Shown: positions 7,574 through 15,859, counted from the stretch's first letter. The stretch is DNA of 64,000 bases from JAIBJN01 sp963811635 (GCA_963811635.1 CAWESB010000013.1:62001-126000); one strand, 5' to 3'. A program made the numbers and translations. The notes: generated from the letters alone by a model not told the origin.

Positions 7574-8707
7574 TCAGAGCCCGAGGTGCCGCGCGATCAC
7601 CATCCGCTGCACTTCGTTCGTCCCCTCCCCGATCTCCAGGACCTTCTGGTCGCGGTAGAGGCGGGAGATCGCGTACTCGTCCATGAAGCCGTAGCCGCCG
7701 TGGATCTGCAGCGCCTTGTCGGCCACCCGCTTCGAGAGCTCGCCGGTGTAGAGCTTGGCGACGGCCGCCTCCTTCGCGAACTCCCGGCCCTGGTCCTTGA
7801 GCCAGGCCGCCTTGTAGACGAGGCCGCGCGCCGCCTCGATCTCGGTGGACATGTCCGCCAGGGCGAACTGCACCGCCTGGAAACTCGCGATCGGCTTGCC
7901 GAACTGCTCACGCTCGCGCGCATAGGCGGTGGCAAGGTCATAGGCGCCCTGCGCGAGACCGAGGCCCATCGCCGCGACGGAGATCCGCCCGCCGTCGAGG
8001 ATCTCGAGGAACTGTTTGAAGCCGGCTCCGCGCGGGCCGAGCAGGTTCCCCTCCGGCACGCGGCAGTCCTCGAAGGAGAGCTCCCGCGTGTCCGAGGCGC
8101 GCCAGCCCATCTTCTGCATCGGCGCGGAGATCCCGTAGCCCGGCGTCCCGTTCGGGACGATCAGGTTGGAGATCTCCTCCTCGCCGGTGCGCGCGGTGAT
8201 CGTCACGCAGGCGGTGATGTCGGTGCCGGCATTCGTGATGAAGATCTTGGAGCCGTTGATCACCCACTCGCCGTCATGCAGCTCGGCCCGGGTCCGGGTG
8301 GCGCCCGCGTCGGAGCCGGCGCCCGGCTCGGTCAGGCCGAAAGAGGCGAGCTTGCGGCCCGCGGCCAGGTCGGGGAGCAATTCGCGCTTCTGCTCCTCCG
8401 AGCCGAAGAGCAGGATCGGCATCGTCCCCAGGGACGTGTGCGCGGCGACCGTGATCGCCACGGACGAGTCGATCCGGGTCAGCTCCTCGATCGCGATCGC
8501 GTAGGAGAGCGTGTCGCCGCCGGCGCCGCCGTGCTCCTCGGGGATCGAAATGCCCATGAGCCCCAGCTCTGCGAGGCCCGCGACGATGTCGTAGGGAAAG
8601 CGGTGCTCGCGATCGAGCTCCTCCGCCACCGGCGCGATCCGCTCCTCGGCGAACGCGCGCACAGTGGCGCGCAGAAGTTCGTGCTCGTCGGAGAGGTCGA
8701 GGTCCAC
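7574..8707 (-). CDS. Acyl-CoA dehydrogenase (short/branched-chain class)
   Basis: A 377-residue FAD flavoprotein that introduces an alpha-beta double bond in acyl-CoA and passes electrons to ETF. Family landmarks: FGLTEPGAGSDAGA, WVINGSKIFITNAG (FAD/substrate contacts), GGRISVAAMGLGLAQGA, EREQFGKPI, QIHGGYGF, and the catalytic base Glu361 in GEGTNEVQR. The position of the Glu is that of short-chain and 2-methyl-branched enzymes rather than the isovaleryl or long-chain class, though specificity is inference. Start GTG 8707 overlaps the pepA stop by one base. With the carboxylase and hydratase genes downstream it fits branched-chain amino acid or fatty acid oxidation. Confidence 0.92.
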   Translation of the reverse strand: MDLDLSDEHELLRATVRAFAEERIAPVAEELDREHRFPYDIVAGLAELGLMGISIPEEHGGAGGDTLSYAIAIEELTRIDSSVAITVAAHTSLGTMPILLFGSEEQKRELLPDLAAGRKLASFGLTEPGAGSDAGATRTRAELHDGEWVINGSKIFITNAGTDITACVTITARTGEEEISNLIVPNGTPGYGISAPMQKMGWRASDTRELSFEDCRVPEGNLLGPRGAGFKQFLEILDGGRISVAAMGLGLAQGAYDLATAYAREREQFGKPIASFQAVQFALADMSTEIEAARGLVYKAAWLKDQGREFAKEAAVAKLYTGELSKRVADKALQIHGGYGFMDEYAISRLYRDQKVLEIGEGTNEVQRMVIARHLGL

Positions 8708-10200
8708 TACGACCCGAGGCGGCGGGCGAGCTCCGTGAGGAGCCGGACCCCGTAGCCGGTCGCGCCCAGCCGCGAGTAGTAGTCGCCGCGGCCGCGCTCG
8801 AGGTAGGCGGTGCCGGCGATGTCGAGGTGGGCCCAGGGGCCGTCGCCCGCGAACGTCTCGAGGAAGGCGGCCGCCAGGATGGGGGAGGCCTGCCGGTAGT
8901 CGGACGAGTTCTTCAGGTCGGCGAACGCGGAGTCGTTGTAGCGGTGGTAGCGCTCGTGCAACGGCATCCGCCAGGCGTGGTCGCCGCTGGCTTCGGCCGC
9001 CGCCGTGATCTCGGTCGCCCAGTCCTCGTCGTTCGCGAACAGCCCGGCGTAGAGGTCGCCCATGGCGACGACGATGCCGCCGGTGAGAGTGGCGAGGTCG
9101 AGCACGTGGGTGGCGCCGGACTCGCGGGCGAACCAGAGGGCATCGGCGAGGATCAACCGGCCTTCGGCGTCCGTGTTGGAGATCTCGATCGTCTTCCCGC
9201 TCAGCGCCGTGATGATGTCGCCCGGCCGGAAGGCGTGCCCGCTGGGCAGGTTCTCGCAGGAGGGGACGACGGTGAGGATCCGCACCGGCAGGCCGAGCTC
9301 GGCGATGGCGCCGGTCGCGGCCAGGACGGCGCCGCCGCCGCCCATGTCGGACTTCATCTCGTCCATGCGGTAGGCCGGCTTCAGCGAGAGCCCGCCAGAG
9401 TCGAAGGTGATCGCCTTGCCGACGAGCCCGACGCGAAGGTCGGTCTTCGCCGGCTCGGGCGGCTCGTACGCGAGCGTGATCAGCCTGGGCGGGTTGTCGC
9501 TCCCCTGGCTGACCGCCGAGAAGGCGCCCATGCCGGCCGCGCGGATCTCCTCCGGCCCCAGCGCCTCGAAGCGGAGATGCTCGCTGCCGGCGGCGATCTC
9601 CTCGGCCCAGGCGGCGAGGTCCTCGGGCGTCAGCATGTTCGCGGGGGAGTTGACCACGTCACGGCAGCGGTTCGCCCAGGTCGCGGCCACGTTCGCACGC
9701 CCGGCCGCCTCGGCCGCTGCACCGGCGCCCGGTCCGCAGAGCACGAGGCGCTCGATCTGCCCGCGCCCCTCCTCCTGGGTCTTCCAGTGGGCGTTCTCGT
9801 AGGGGCCGAGCACGGTGCCGTCGACGATCGCCTGGCCCAGCTCGGCCGCGGGCAGCCCGTTCTCCTCGAGGACCCAGGCCACGCTCGTTCCGCCGATGTC
9901 GAGCGTCTTCGCGGCCACCCTGGCGGCGGCCGTCCGCATCCGGTCGGCGTCGAGGTCGTGCTTGCCGAGCCCGACGGCGCCCACCCGCTGCGCGGCCAGG
10001 CGGCCGTCGGCGTGGAGGAGGGTCACGCGCCCCTCGTCTCCCTTCAGCTCGCCTACCTCGACGAGTCGGGTCAGACGCCCCTCGACCAGCCGGTCGAGAC
10101 CCTGGGCGGCAGCTGAGAGCTCCACGGGATCGCGAACGGCGAAGGCGAGGACGTCGGCCTCGACCCCCCCGGGCGGCGCCTCAACGACGTCGATCTTCAT
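8707..10200 (-). CDS. pepA: Leucyl aminopeptidase (peptidase family M17)
   Basis: A 497-residue M17 metallo-aminopeptidase, cytosolic and usually hexameric, which removes N-terminal residues from peptides. The C-terminal catalytic domain has KAITFDSGGLSLKP (Lys262, Asp267), MKSDMGGGGAVL, and the signature NTDAEGRL at 342-349. The N-terminal ~170 residues are the typical divergent macro-like domain. It is the first gene of a minus-strand run pepA, acyl-CoA dehydrogenase, winged-helix, DUF72, tail-tube with overlapping or near-overlapping ends. A TATAGC box at 10220-10215 lies 14 bases before the ATG and could be its -10. Confidence 0.95.
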   Translation of the reverse strand: MKIDVVEAPPGGVEADVLAFAVRDPVELSAAAQGLDRLVEGRLTRLVEVGELKGDEGRVTLLHADGRLAAQRVGAVGLGKHDLDADRMRTAAARVAAKTLDIGGTSVAWVLEENGLPAAELGQAIVDGTVLGPYENAHWKTQEEGRGQIERLVLCGPGAGAAAEAAGRANVAATWANRCRDVVNSPANMLTPEDLAAWAEEIAAGSEHLRFEALGPEEIRAAGMGAFSAVSQGSDNPPRLITLAYEPPEPAKTDLRVGLVGKAITFDSGGLSLKPAYRMDEMKSDMGGGGAVLAATGAIAELGLPVRILTVVPSCENLPSGHAFRPGDIITALSGKTIEISNTDAEGRLILADALWFARESGATHVLDLATLTGGIVVAMGDLYAGLFANDEDWATEITAAAEASGDHAWRMPLHERYHRYNDSAFADLKNSSDYRQASPILAAAFLETFAGDGPWAHLDIAGTAYLERGRGDYYSRLGATGYGVRLLTELARRLGS

Positions 10201-10372
10201 GAACGAGGCGGGATGCTATAGGAGCCGGGCGCCGAGTTGCGGAGCGTGCCCCGTTCGAGGGATCGGCGCTCGGCCTGCCACACCCGATACAGAGGGCAGC
10301 GCGAGAGCGCCGCTCCACCCTCTCCCCACAGCCCGCATCCCTCCCCTCCGCGGGCGAATACCTCTCCCCATT

Positions 10373-10414
10373 GAAGCCCTCCTCCTCGGAGGGCTTCATC
10401 GTCCAGGGTAACGT
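10373..10414 (+). promoter_or_regulatory. Operator-like 10-bp inverted repeat plus -10 box of the MFS gene
   Basis: GAAGCCCTCC (10373-10382) and GGAGGGCTTC (10388-10397) form a perfect 10-bp inverted repeat around a 5-base spacer. A TAACGT -10 box follows at 10409-10414, seven bases before the GTG at 10422. If transcription starts at the GTG the repeat is centred near -36, so it would be a DNA operator over the -35 region rather than an RNA hairpin. No T-run follows it. Confidence 0.5.
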
Positions 10415-10421
10415 TCGGCCG

Positions 10422-11615
10422 GTGCGCGCAGGCGTCGACTCGAAGGGCATGGCCGCCCTTTCCTCGGGCCATCTGGCCACGGATCTCGCCCAGGGATCGC
10501 TGCCGGCGCTCCTGCCCTTCTTTACGACGAGGTTCGACCTCTCGTACACGATGGTGGGCGCGCTCGTGCTCGCGGCGACCATCAGCTCGTCGATCATCCA
10601 GCCTGCATTCGGCTTCTGGTCGGACGCCCGCGGGACGCTCTGGCTCTTGCCCGCCGGCGTGGCGCTGGCGGGCATCGGCATCGCCTTCGCCTCGATCGCT
10701 CCGAGCTACGCCTTGGTCATACTCGGCGTGCTGGCGTCCGGCCTGGGCGTCGCTGCCTACCACCCGGAGGGGTCGAAGTTCGCGAGCTACGTGAGCGGGA
10801 GGCGCCGCGCGAGCGGCATGTCGCTCTTCTCCGTGGGCGGCAACATCGGCTTCGCCCTCGGGCCGCTCCTCGCCTCGTTCTTCGTGATCACGCTCGGGCT
10901 CGGCCTCGACGGCGGCGTCTTCGTTGCCGTTCCGGGGCTGATCGTCGCCGGGTTGCTCCTTGTCGCCCTCCCGCACCTCGCGCGTTTCGCGCCCGACGAG
11001 GTCGCCCAGGCGCGCCGCTCCGCCGCCGGAAACGACTGGCGCGGGACGTGGATGCTGCTCGCCATCGTCGGCCTGCGCAGCCTCGCGCATATGGGCCTGT
11101 TCACCTTCATCCCGCTTTACGAGATCTCTCGCGGCGAGAGCGCCATCTACGGCACGCGGCTGCTCGCGCTCTTCCTCTTCGCCGGCGCTATCGGGACGCT
11201 TTTCGGCGGGCCGCTCGCCGACCGGGTCGGCCGCCGTCGCGTCCTGCTCGGGAGCTTCATCGTCTCGCCGCCGCTGATCGCCACCTACGTGCTCGTCGGC
11301 GGCCCGGTCGGCGTCATCGCCCTCTTCTTCGCCGGCATGGCCGTGATCGGCACGTTCAGCGTGAGCCTCGTCATGAGCCAGGAGTACATGCCCGGCCGTG
11401 TCGGCATGGCCTCGGGCCTCTCGATCGGCCTCGCGATCGGCCTCGGCGGCGTCGCCGCCATCGGGCTTGGCGCGATCGCGGACGCGGTCGACCTGGAGGC
11501 CGCTGTGTTGACGACGGCGCTCGGCCCGGCTCTCTGCATCATCCTCGTGCTCCTCCTCCCGGCCCCCCGCCGCGTCCCTCAGGCGGAGCCGGAGCCGGCG
11601 GCCGCCGCCCTCTGA
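10422..11615 (+). CDS. MFS exporter, fosmidomycin-resistance (Fsr)-like
   Basis: A 397-residue, 12-helix major facilitator transporter. It begins SSGHLATDLAQGSLPALLPFF, like the HxxxDxxQGxxPAL start of the Fsr group, and has AAYHPEGSKFA, the conserved HPEGS loop, and LADRVGRRRVLLG between the two halves. Fsr proteins are proton-coupled drug effluxers, but many actinobacterial members are uncharacterised, so substrate is unknown. The GTG start at 10422 is chosen because of the TAACGT -10 box just upstream; an in-frame TTG at 10371 would put a perfect inverted repeat into the coding sequence. The stop TGA overlaps the next ATG. Confidence 0.85.
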   Translation: MRAGVDSKGMAALSSGHLATDLAQGSLPALLPFFTTRFDLSYTMVGALVLAATISSSIIQPAFGFWSDARGTLWLLPAGVALAGIGIAFASIAPSYALVILGVLASGLGVAAYHPEGSKFASYVSGRRRASGMSLFSVGGNIGFALGPLLASFFVITLGLGLDGGVFVAVPGLIVAGLLLVALPHLARFAPDEVAQARRSAAGNDWRGTWMLLAIVGLRSLAHMGLFTFIPLYEISRGESAIYGTRLLALFLFAGAIGTLFGGPLADRVGRRRVLLGSFIVSPPLIATYVLVGGPVGVIALFFAGMAVIGTFSVSLVMSQEYMPGRVGMASGLSIGLAIGLGGVAAIGLGAIADAVDLEAAVLTTALGPALCIILVLLLPAPRRVPQAEPEPAAAAL

Positions 11616-11932
11616 TGCCGCAGACCGCCCGCGAGTTCTTCGAGGACTTGAAGGCGAGGACCGCCGACGGCTCCGAGCGCACGCGCGGCCTGACGGCCAG
11701 CTACCGCTTCGACGTCGACGGCACGGGCAGCTGGCGCGTGGACGTCGACGACGGTTCCATCTCGGTGAGCGAGAGCGACGCCCCTGCCGACTGCGTCATC
11801 GCCGTCCCGGAGGGCCTGCTCCTCCGCATCGTGCGCGGGGAGCAGAGCCCCATGGGCGCCTTCCTGATGGGGAAGATCCGGGTGGAAGGCGACGCGGCCC
11901 TGGCGATGCGCTTGAAGGACCTGCTCGGCTAG
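11615..11932 (+). CDS. SCP2 sterol-transfer-family protein
   Basis: 105 residues starting at the ATG that overlaps the MFS stop (TGATG). The pattern SYRFDVDGTGSWRVDVDDGSISV, DCVIAVPEGLLLRIVRGEQSPMGAFLMGKIRVEGDAALAMRL is characteristic of the SCP2 lipid-binding fold: a beta sheet followed by the GKIRVEGD helix segment. Such small proteins bind acyl-CoA or other lipids non-enzymatically. Translational coupling with the exporter suggests a shared, perhaps lipid-like, substrate, but this is only inference. The frame stays open for 21 sense codons after the TAG stop and ends at 11998. Confidence 0.85.
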   Translation: MPQTAREFFEDLKARTADGSERTRGLTASYRFDVDGTGSWRVDVDDGSISVSESDAPADCVIAVPEGLLLRIVRGEQSPMGAFLMGKIRVEGDAALAMRLKDLLG

Positions 11933-11999
11933 CTCGGGGAGGCGGGTCCTGAGGTCAACGCCGAGGTGCACGCGTTCGTGCGCGCCCTCGGCTCCTGAC

Positions 12000-12593
12000 C
12001 TAGGGAGCCAGCCGCTCCAGCAGCCAGCCGCCGTCCGGGCCGAGGCTGTAGCGGAAGCGGTCGTGCAGGCGGTTGGGGCGGTTCTGCCAGAACTCGAGCC
12101 GGGTCGGCCGGAGGAGGTAGCCGCCCCACCAGGGCGGCAGCGGCGGGTCGTCGCCGTAGGCCGATTCGGCCTCGGCATACGCCAGGTCGAGCGCCTCCCG
12201 GCCGGGGATGACCGAGCTCTGCCGCGACGCCCAGGCGCCGAGGCGGCTCCCGAGCGGCCGGGTGCGGAAGTACGCCTCGGCCTCCTCCCGCGGCAGCGGC
12301 TCGACCGCGCCTGCGACCGTCACCTGACGGCGCGGCTCCAGCGGCCAGTGGAAGACGAGCGCCGCGTGCGGGTTCGCTGCCAGCTCCGTGCCCTTGCGGC
12401 TCTCCGTGTTCGTGAAGAAGCGGAAGCCGTCGGCGGCCACGCTCTTGAGCAGGACGGTGCGCGCCGACGGGCGGCCCTGCGCGTCGGCGGTCGCCAGCGT
12501 CATCGCCTCGGGCATCTCGACGCCGCCCGCCCGTGCCGCGTCCAGCCAGCGGGCGAACTCCGCCAGCGGGTCGGGGAGCTCCACGGCGTCCAT
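12000..12593 (-). CDS. pdxH: Pyridoxamine 5'-phosphate oxidase
   Basis: A 197-residue FMN flavoprotein that oxidises pyridoxamine or pyridoxine phosphate to PLP in the cytosol. Motifs: EAMTLATADAQGRPSARTVLLKSV (FMN phosphate binding), GFRFFTNTESRKGTELAANP, ALVFHWPLEPRRQVTVAG, and the C-terminal dimerisation signature WWGGYLLRPTRLEFWQNRPNRLHDRF. Length is about average for the family, with a short N-terminal arm. The ATG overlaps the stop of the carboxylase alpha gene (1-base overlap at 12593), so they are in one transcription unit. The PLP enzymes in the window (HisC, IlvA, TrpB) would use its product. Confidence 0.95.
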   Translation of the reverse strand: MDAVELPDPLAEFARWLDAARAGGVEMPEAMTLATADAQGRPSARTVLLKSVAADGFRFFTNTESRKGTELAANPHAALVFHWPLEPRRQVTVAGAVEPLPREEAEAYFRTRPLGSRLGAWASRQSSVIPGREALDLAYAEAESAYGDDPPLPPWWGGYLLRPTRLEFWQNRPNRLHDRFRYSLGPDGGWLLERLAP

Positions 12594-14215
12594 CAGTCCT
12601 CCAGCTCCACGAGCAAGGCCCCGCCGGCCACGCGGTCGCCCTCGGCGACGTGGACGCGCTTGACGACGGCCTCGTACGGCGAGACGAGCGGCGTCTCCAT
12701 CTTCATCGCCTCGAGGACGACGAGCGGCTGTCGGGCTTCCACCCGCTCGCCCTCAGCGGCCAGGACGCGGATGACGACACCAGGCATCGGCGCGACCAGG
12801 GAGCTGGTCTCGTGGGCGCCGTCCGCCGAATGGGCGGCGCCCTCGACCGTCGGCGCCGGCCGGGCCCGAGGCGCCGGCTCCCTCCGTCCGCGGTTGAGGC
12901 GCCAGTAGCCCGCCCAGGGGCCGGTGTCCTTCGTCGGCAGCGAGAGCGGCGGGTGATCGGAGAGGAAGGCCGTTGTCGTCTCACCGGCCCGAACGGCTGG
13001 ATGGTCGACGAGCCAGCGCAGGAAGCCGAGGTTGGTGGTCATGCCCGCCACCCGCGTCGCGCGCAGGGCCCTTGAGAGCGTGTCGAACGCGTCCTCGCGC
13101 GTTTCGCCATGGGCGATCAGCTTCGCGATCAAGGGGTCGTAGGCGAGCGGCACGTCGTCGCCCGCCTCGACGCCGGCGTCGACCCTGATCCCCTCCGGCA
13201 GCTTCAGGCGGTCGAGGCGCCCGGCCTGGGGGAGGAAGGTGAGCGGGTGCTCGGCGTAGAGCCGTACCTCGACCGCGTGGCCGTCGGGCTCCTCGTAGCG
13301 GACGTCGAGCGGCTCGCCGGCGGCGATGCGCAGCTGCTGCTCGACGAGGTCGATCCCGGTGACCAGCTCCGTCACCGGATGCTCCACCTGCAGCCGCGCG
13401 TTCAGCTCGAGGAAGTAGAAGCGGTCGCCGTCGAGCATGAACTCGGCCGTGCCGGCGTTCTCGTATCCGACCGCCCGCGCGAATGCGACCGCGGCGTCGC
13501 CCATGGCTGCGCGCAAGTCGGGGTCGAGCGCGGGGGAGGGGCTCTCCTCGAGCACCTTCTGATGGCGCCGCTGGATCGAGCACTCGCGCTCGCCGAGATG
13601 GATCGCCGTTCCGTGCCGGTCGGCGAGGACCTGGATCTCGACGTGTCGCGGCCGCTCGATGTAGCGCTCGCAGAAGACGCGTCCGTCCTTGAACCCTGCC
13701 TCGGCCTCGCGCGCGGCCGCCTCGAGAGCCTCCTCGAGCTCGCCGGGCGAGCGGACGACGCGCATCCCGCGGCCGCCACCTCCCGCCGCCGCCTTCACGA
13801 TCAGCGGGTAGCCGATCGCCTCGGGCTCGCCCGACTCGACCACCGGCACACCTGCCCCTGCGGCCAGCCGCTTCGCCTCGAGCTTGTCGCCGGCCGCCCG
13901 GATCGCCGTCGGGGAAGGGCCGACGAACGCGAGGCCGGCCGCCGCGGCGGCCTCGGCGAAGTCGCCGTTCTCGGCCAGGAACCCGTAGCCCGGATGGATG
14001 GCGTCTGCGCCGGCGTCGCGCGCAGCCTGCACGAGGCTCTCGGCGTCGAGGTAGCTCGCCACCGGGACGGCCTCGTCGGCCGCCCGCGTGTGGAACGCAC
14101 CGGCATCGTCGGGGGCGAAGGCGGCCACCGTCCCGACGCCGAGCCGCCGGCACGTGCGGAAGACGCGGGCTGCGATCTCCCCCCGGTTGGCTACGAAGAC
14201 CTTGCGGATTTCCAT
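12593..14215 (-). CDS. Acyl-CoA carboxylase alpha chain (biotin carboxylase plus biotin carrier)
   Basis: A 540-residue protein with a biotin carboxylase half (KVFVANRGEIAARVFRTCRRLG at the start; ATP-grasp loop GGGGRGMR; LGERECSIQRRHQKVLEE; FLELNARLQVEHPVTE) and a C-terminal biotinyl domain. The biotin-accepting lysine is Lys505 in LEAMKMETP. It carboxylates biotin and serves an acyl-CoA carboxyltransferase; the probable partner is the beta chain at 17126-18688. The linker between the two halves is short compared with the 600-700 residues of many actinobacterial AccA proteins. Context with the LiuC-like hydratase suggests methylcrotonyl-CoA carboxylase, but propionyl- or acetyl-CoA is possible. 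Confidence 0.9.
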   Translation of the reverse strand: MEIRKVFVANRGEIAARVFRTCRRLGVGTVAAFAPDDAGAFHTRAADEAVPVASYLDAESLVQAARDAGADAIHPGYGFLAENGDFAEAAAAAGLAFVGPSPTAIRAAGDKLEAKRLAAGAGVPVVESGEPEAIGYPLIVKAAAGGGGRGMRVVRSPGELEEALEAAAREAEAGFKDGRVFCERYIERPRHVEIQVLADRHGTAIHLGERECSIQRRHQKVLEESPSPALDPDLRAAMGDAAVAFARAVGYENAGTAEFMLDGDRFYFLELNARLQVEHPVTELVTGIDLVEQQLRIAAGEPLDVRYEEPDGHAVEVRLYAEHPLTFLPQAGRLDRLKLPEGIRVDAGVEAGDDVPLAYDPLIAKLIAHGETREDAFDTLSRALRATRVAGMTTNLGFLRWLVDHPAVRAGETTTAFLSDHPPLSLPTKDTGPWAGYWRLNRGRREPAPRARPAPTVEGAAHSADGAHETSSLVAPMPGVVIRVLAAEGERVEARQPLVVLEAMKMETPLVSPYEAVVKRVHVAEGDRVAGGALLVELED

Positions 14216-14381
14216 GGGCTGATGCGCCTTGGCGCGTGTCCGGCTACGCCCTCGTCTGAACCGGACGCGGCCCGAAGAGCCGTTGTCGGACGTGGCAACT
14301 GTGTTCTAACCTATGAGGAAATCGAACTCGAGCGGCGCACGCCCGCGGCCTCGACTCAGTTCTCGAACAGGGAGGTCGAAC

Positions 14382-14945
14382 GTGTCCAGGTTGTTGGCGT
14401 GCTCGCTCCGGGTCGGCATCGGGGCGCTTGTGGCGGTTGCCGTGTTCCTCGGGCCGGCGACGGCCGCTTCGGCGGAGGTCATCACCACCGAGGAGCCGAT
14501 CGTGCTGGAGACCGGCGAAACGGTGCTCGAGGTCTCGCAGGTGACCGCGGACGCCGTCACGACGGCGGCCGCGACGTCGGTCAAGTGCAAGAAGGTCCAC
14601 GGCTGGCATGGGCTCAAGCATCCGTTGTTCGGATACTTCTACTGGAGATACATCCTGACGATCCGCTGGTGCTGGCACCCCGGGGGCTCGCTGATCGTCA
14701 AGACAGCCGACCCCTGGTCGCCCGCATACTGGCGCGACGTCGAATGCTGCCTCCAGTTCTCGGGGTGGGACTTCATCGGCCACACGGCGCTCAGCATCGA
14801 CGGCGGTGTCAACCGTGGCCAGTACCGGGTCCGGTCGCAGGGGAAGTTCCAGCAGTGCTACCAATTCTGCTTCAACACGAAGACGCCTTGGGTCCGCCTG
14901 ACCGGGTATCCGGGCGGCGCGTGGGGCTTCGCCCATGGCAACTAG
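14382..14945 (+). CDS. Secreted cysteine-containing protein of unknown function
   Basis: 187 residues from the GTG at 14382, chosen because GGGAGG ends 6 bases before it; an in-frame upstream ATG at 14313 has no such signal. Residues of about 1-32 are a signal peptide ending with ATAASA. The mature part is mostly beta-like and Trp/Tyr-rich, with cysteines in VKCKK, RWCW, VECCLQ and QCYQFC, so disulfides are likely outside the cell. I do not recognise the family. The 3' end overlaps a 38-codon membrane peptide. It diverges from the carboxylase gene. Confidence 0.75.
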   Translation: MSRLLACSLRVGIGALVAVAVFLGPATAASAEVITTEEPIVLETGETVLEVSQVTADAVTTAAATSVKCKKVHGWHGLKHPLFGYFYWRYILTIRWCWHPGGSLIVKTADPWSPAYWRDVECCLQFSGWDFIGHTALSIDGGVNRGQYRVRSQGKFQQCYQFCFNTKTPWVRLTGYPGGAWGFAHGN

Positions 14946-15051
14946 GCGGAGCGTCTCGCGGCTGCTCATCGTCGCTCTACTGGTCGTCGCGGCAGTGGTT
15001 GCCCTGGTCGTCTTCCTCACCTGGGGCGTGAGCGCCGGCGGCAGCGGGTGA
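14935..15051 (+). CDS. 38-residue single-pass membrane peptide
   Basis: Reads from ATG 14935, inside the last codons of the secreted protein (11-base overlap), to TGA 15051. The peptide has a basic start (MATRRSVSRLL), one long hydrophobic helix (about 10-30) and a short Gly/Ser tail. The overlap suggests translational coupling. It is too short for family recognition. It may be an accessory anchor or simply a small membrane protein. Confidence 0.45.
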   Translation: MATRRSVSRLLIVALLVVAAVVALVVFLTWGVSAGGSG

Positions 15052-15063
15052 CAGGGAGCGGGG

Positions 15064-15834
15064 TCATCCGGGGTAGATACCCCAGGTGCCGCCGCCGGGG
15101 CGCGACGCAGGGCGCTTCTCCAGGAACGCGCGCAAGCCTTCCTGACCCTCCGGGCTCGTGCGCAGCGCTGCCGCGATGTGGGCGGTCGCCTCCCCGAAGG
15201 GACGTTCGCGGACGAGTCGCTTCGCGGCGCGGACGGCCTCGGGCCCGGCGGCGAGGAGCTGCCCCACGGCTCGCTCGACGGCGGCGTCGAGATCCTCGGC
15301 GATCTCGTGGACGAGTCCGATCCGGAGGGCCGTCTCGACGTCGAAGCGCTCGCCGGTGACGAAGTAGCGCCGTGCCGCGCCTGGCCCGATCCGGGGGAGG
15401 ACGAAGGGGGAGATGACGGCCGGGATGATCCCGAGCCGCACCTCGGTGAACCCGAAGACGGCGTCTTGTGCCGCGATCGCGACGTCGACACATGCGACGA
15501 GGCCCGAGCCGCCGCCGAGGGCGAATCCCTGCACTCCCGCGACCACCGGAGCGGGACAGGAGTCGATCGCCTCGAGCATGGCGTAGAGCCGCATCGCGTC
15601 CGCGACGTTCTCGTCATAGGAGAGGTCGACCGAGGAGCGCTGCCACTCCACATCGGCGCCGGCGCAGAAGCTCGGGCCGTCACCGGCAAGGACGACCGCG
15701 CGTGCGTCGCCGACCTCGGCGAAAGCCTCGGTGAGCTCGGCGATGAGGGCGGCGTCGAAGGCGTTGCGCCGCTCGGGCTTGGCGATGGTGACCCGAAGGA
15801 CGTCCTCGTCACGCTCGATCCGCAGCGCGCTCAT
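15064..15834 (-). CDS. Enoyl-CoA hydratase family, methylglutaconyl-CoA hydratase (LiuC)-like
   Basis: 256 residues, crotonase fold. Oxyanion-hole segments are AGDGPSFCAGADVEW and GFALGGGSGLVACVDVAIAA. The first catalytic glutamate of classical enoyl-CoA hydratase is Gly here (GGGSGL), while the second is kept in FGFTEVRLGIIPAVISPFVL. This pattern, including PAVISPFV and AARRYFVTGERF, is that of LiuC-type 3-methylglutaconyl-CoA hydratases in leucine degradation. The ATG at 15834 lies 8 bases from a minus-strand TATGCT box, predicting a leaderless message. It diverges from the dapA-family gene with a 25-base gap. Confidence 0.85.
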   Translation of the reverse strand: MSALRIERDEDVLRVTIAKPERRNAFDAALIAELTEAFAEVGDARAVVLAGDGPSFCAGADVEWQRSSVDLSYDENVADAMRLYAMLEAIDSCPAPVVAGVQGFALGGGSGLVACVDVAIAAQDAVFGFTEVRLGIIPAVISPFVLPRIGPGAARRYFVTGERFDVETALRIGLVHEIAEDLDAAVERAVGQLLAAGPEAVRAAKRLVRERPFGEATAHIAAALRTSPEGQEGLRAFLEKRPASRPGGGTWGIYPG

Positions 15835-15842
15835 CGATCGGG

Positions 15843-15852
15843 AGCATAAGGT
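15843..15852. promoter_or_regulatory. Back-to-back -10 elements for the hydratase and dapA-family genes
   Basis: AGCATAAGGT contains minus-strand TATGCT (15848-15843) and plus-strand TAAGGT (15847-15852) sharing a TA step. They are 8 and 7 bases from the start codons at 15834 (minus) and 15860 (plus). The arrangement is nearly identical to that at 263-272. Promoter role is inferred. Confidence 0.5.
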
Positions 15853-15859
15853 TCGCTCC

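Noticed and set aside
10371..10421. TTG start of the MFS gene at 10371
   Set aside because: It would include the palindrome and the -10 box as coding sequence; GTG 10422 fits the leaderless pattern and the family's N-terminus.
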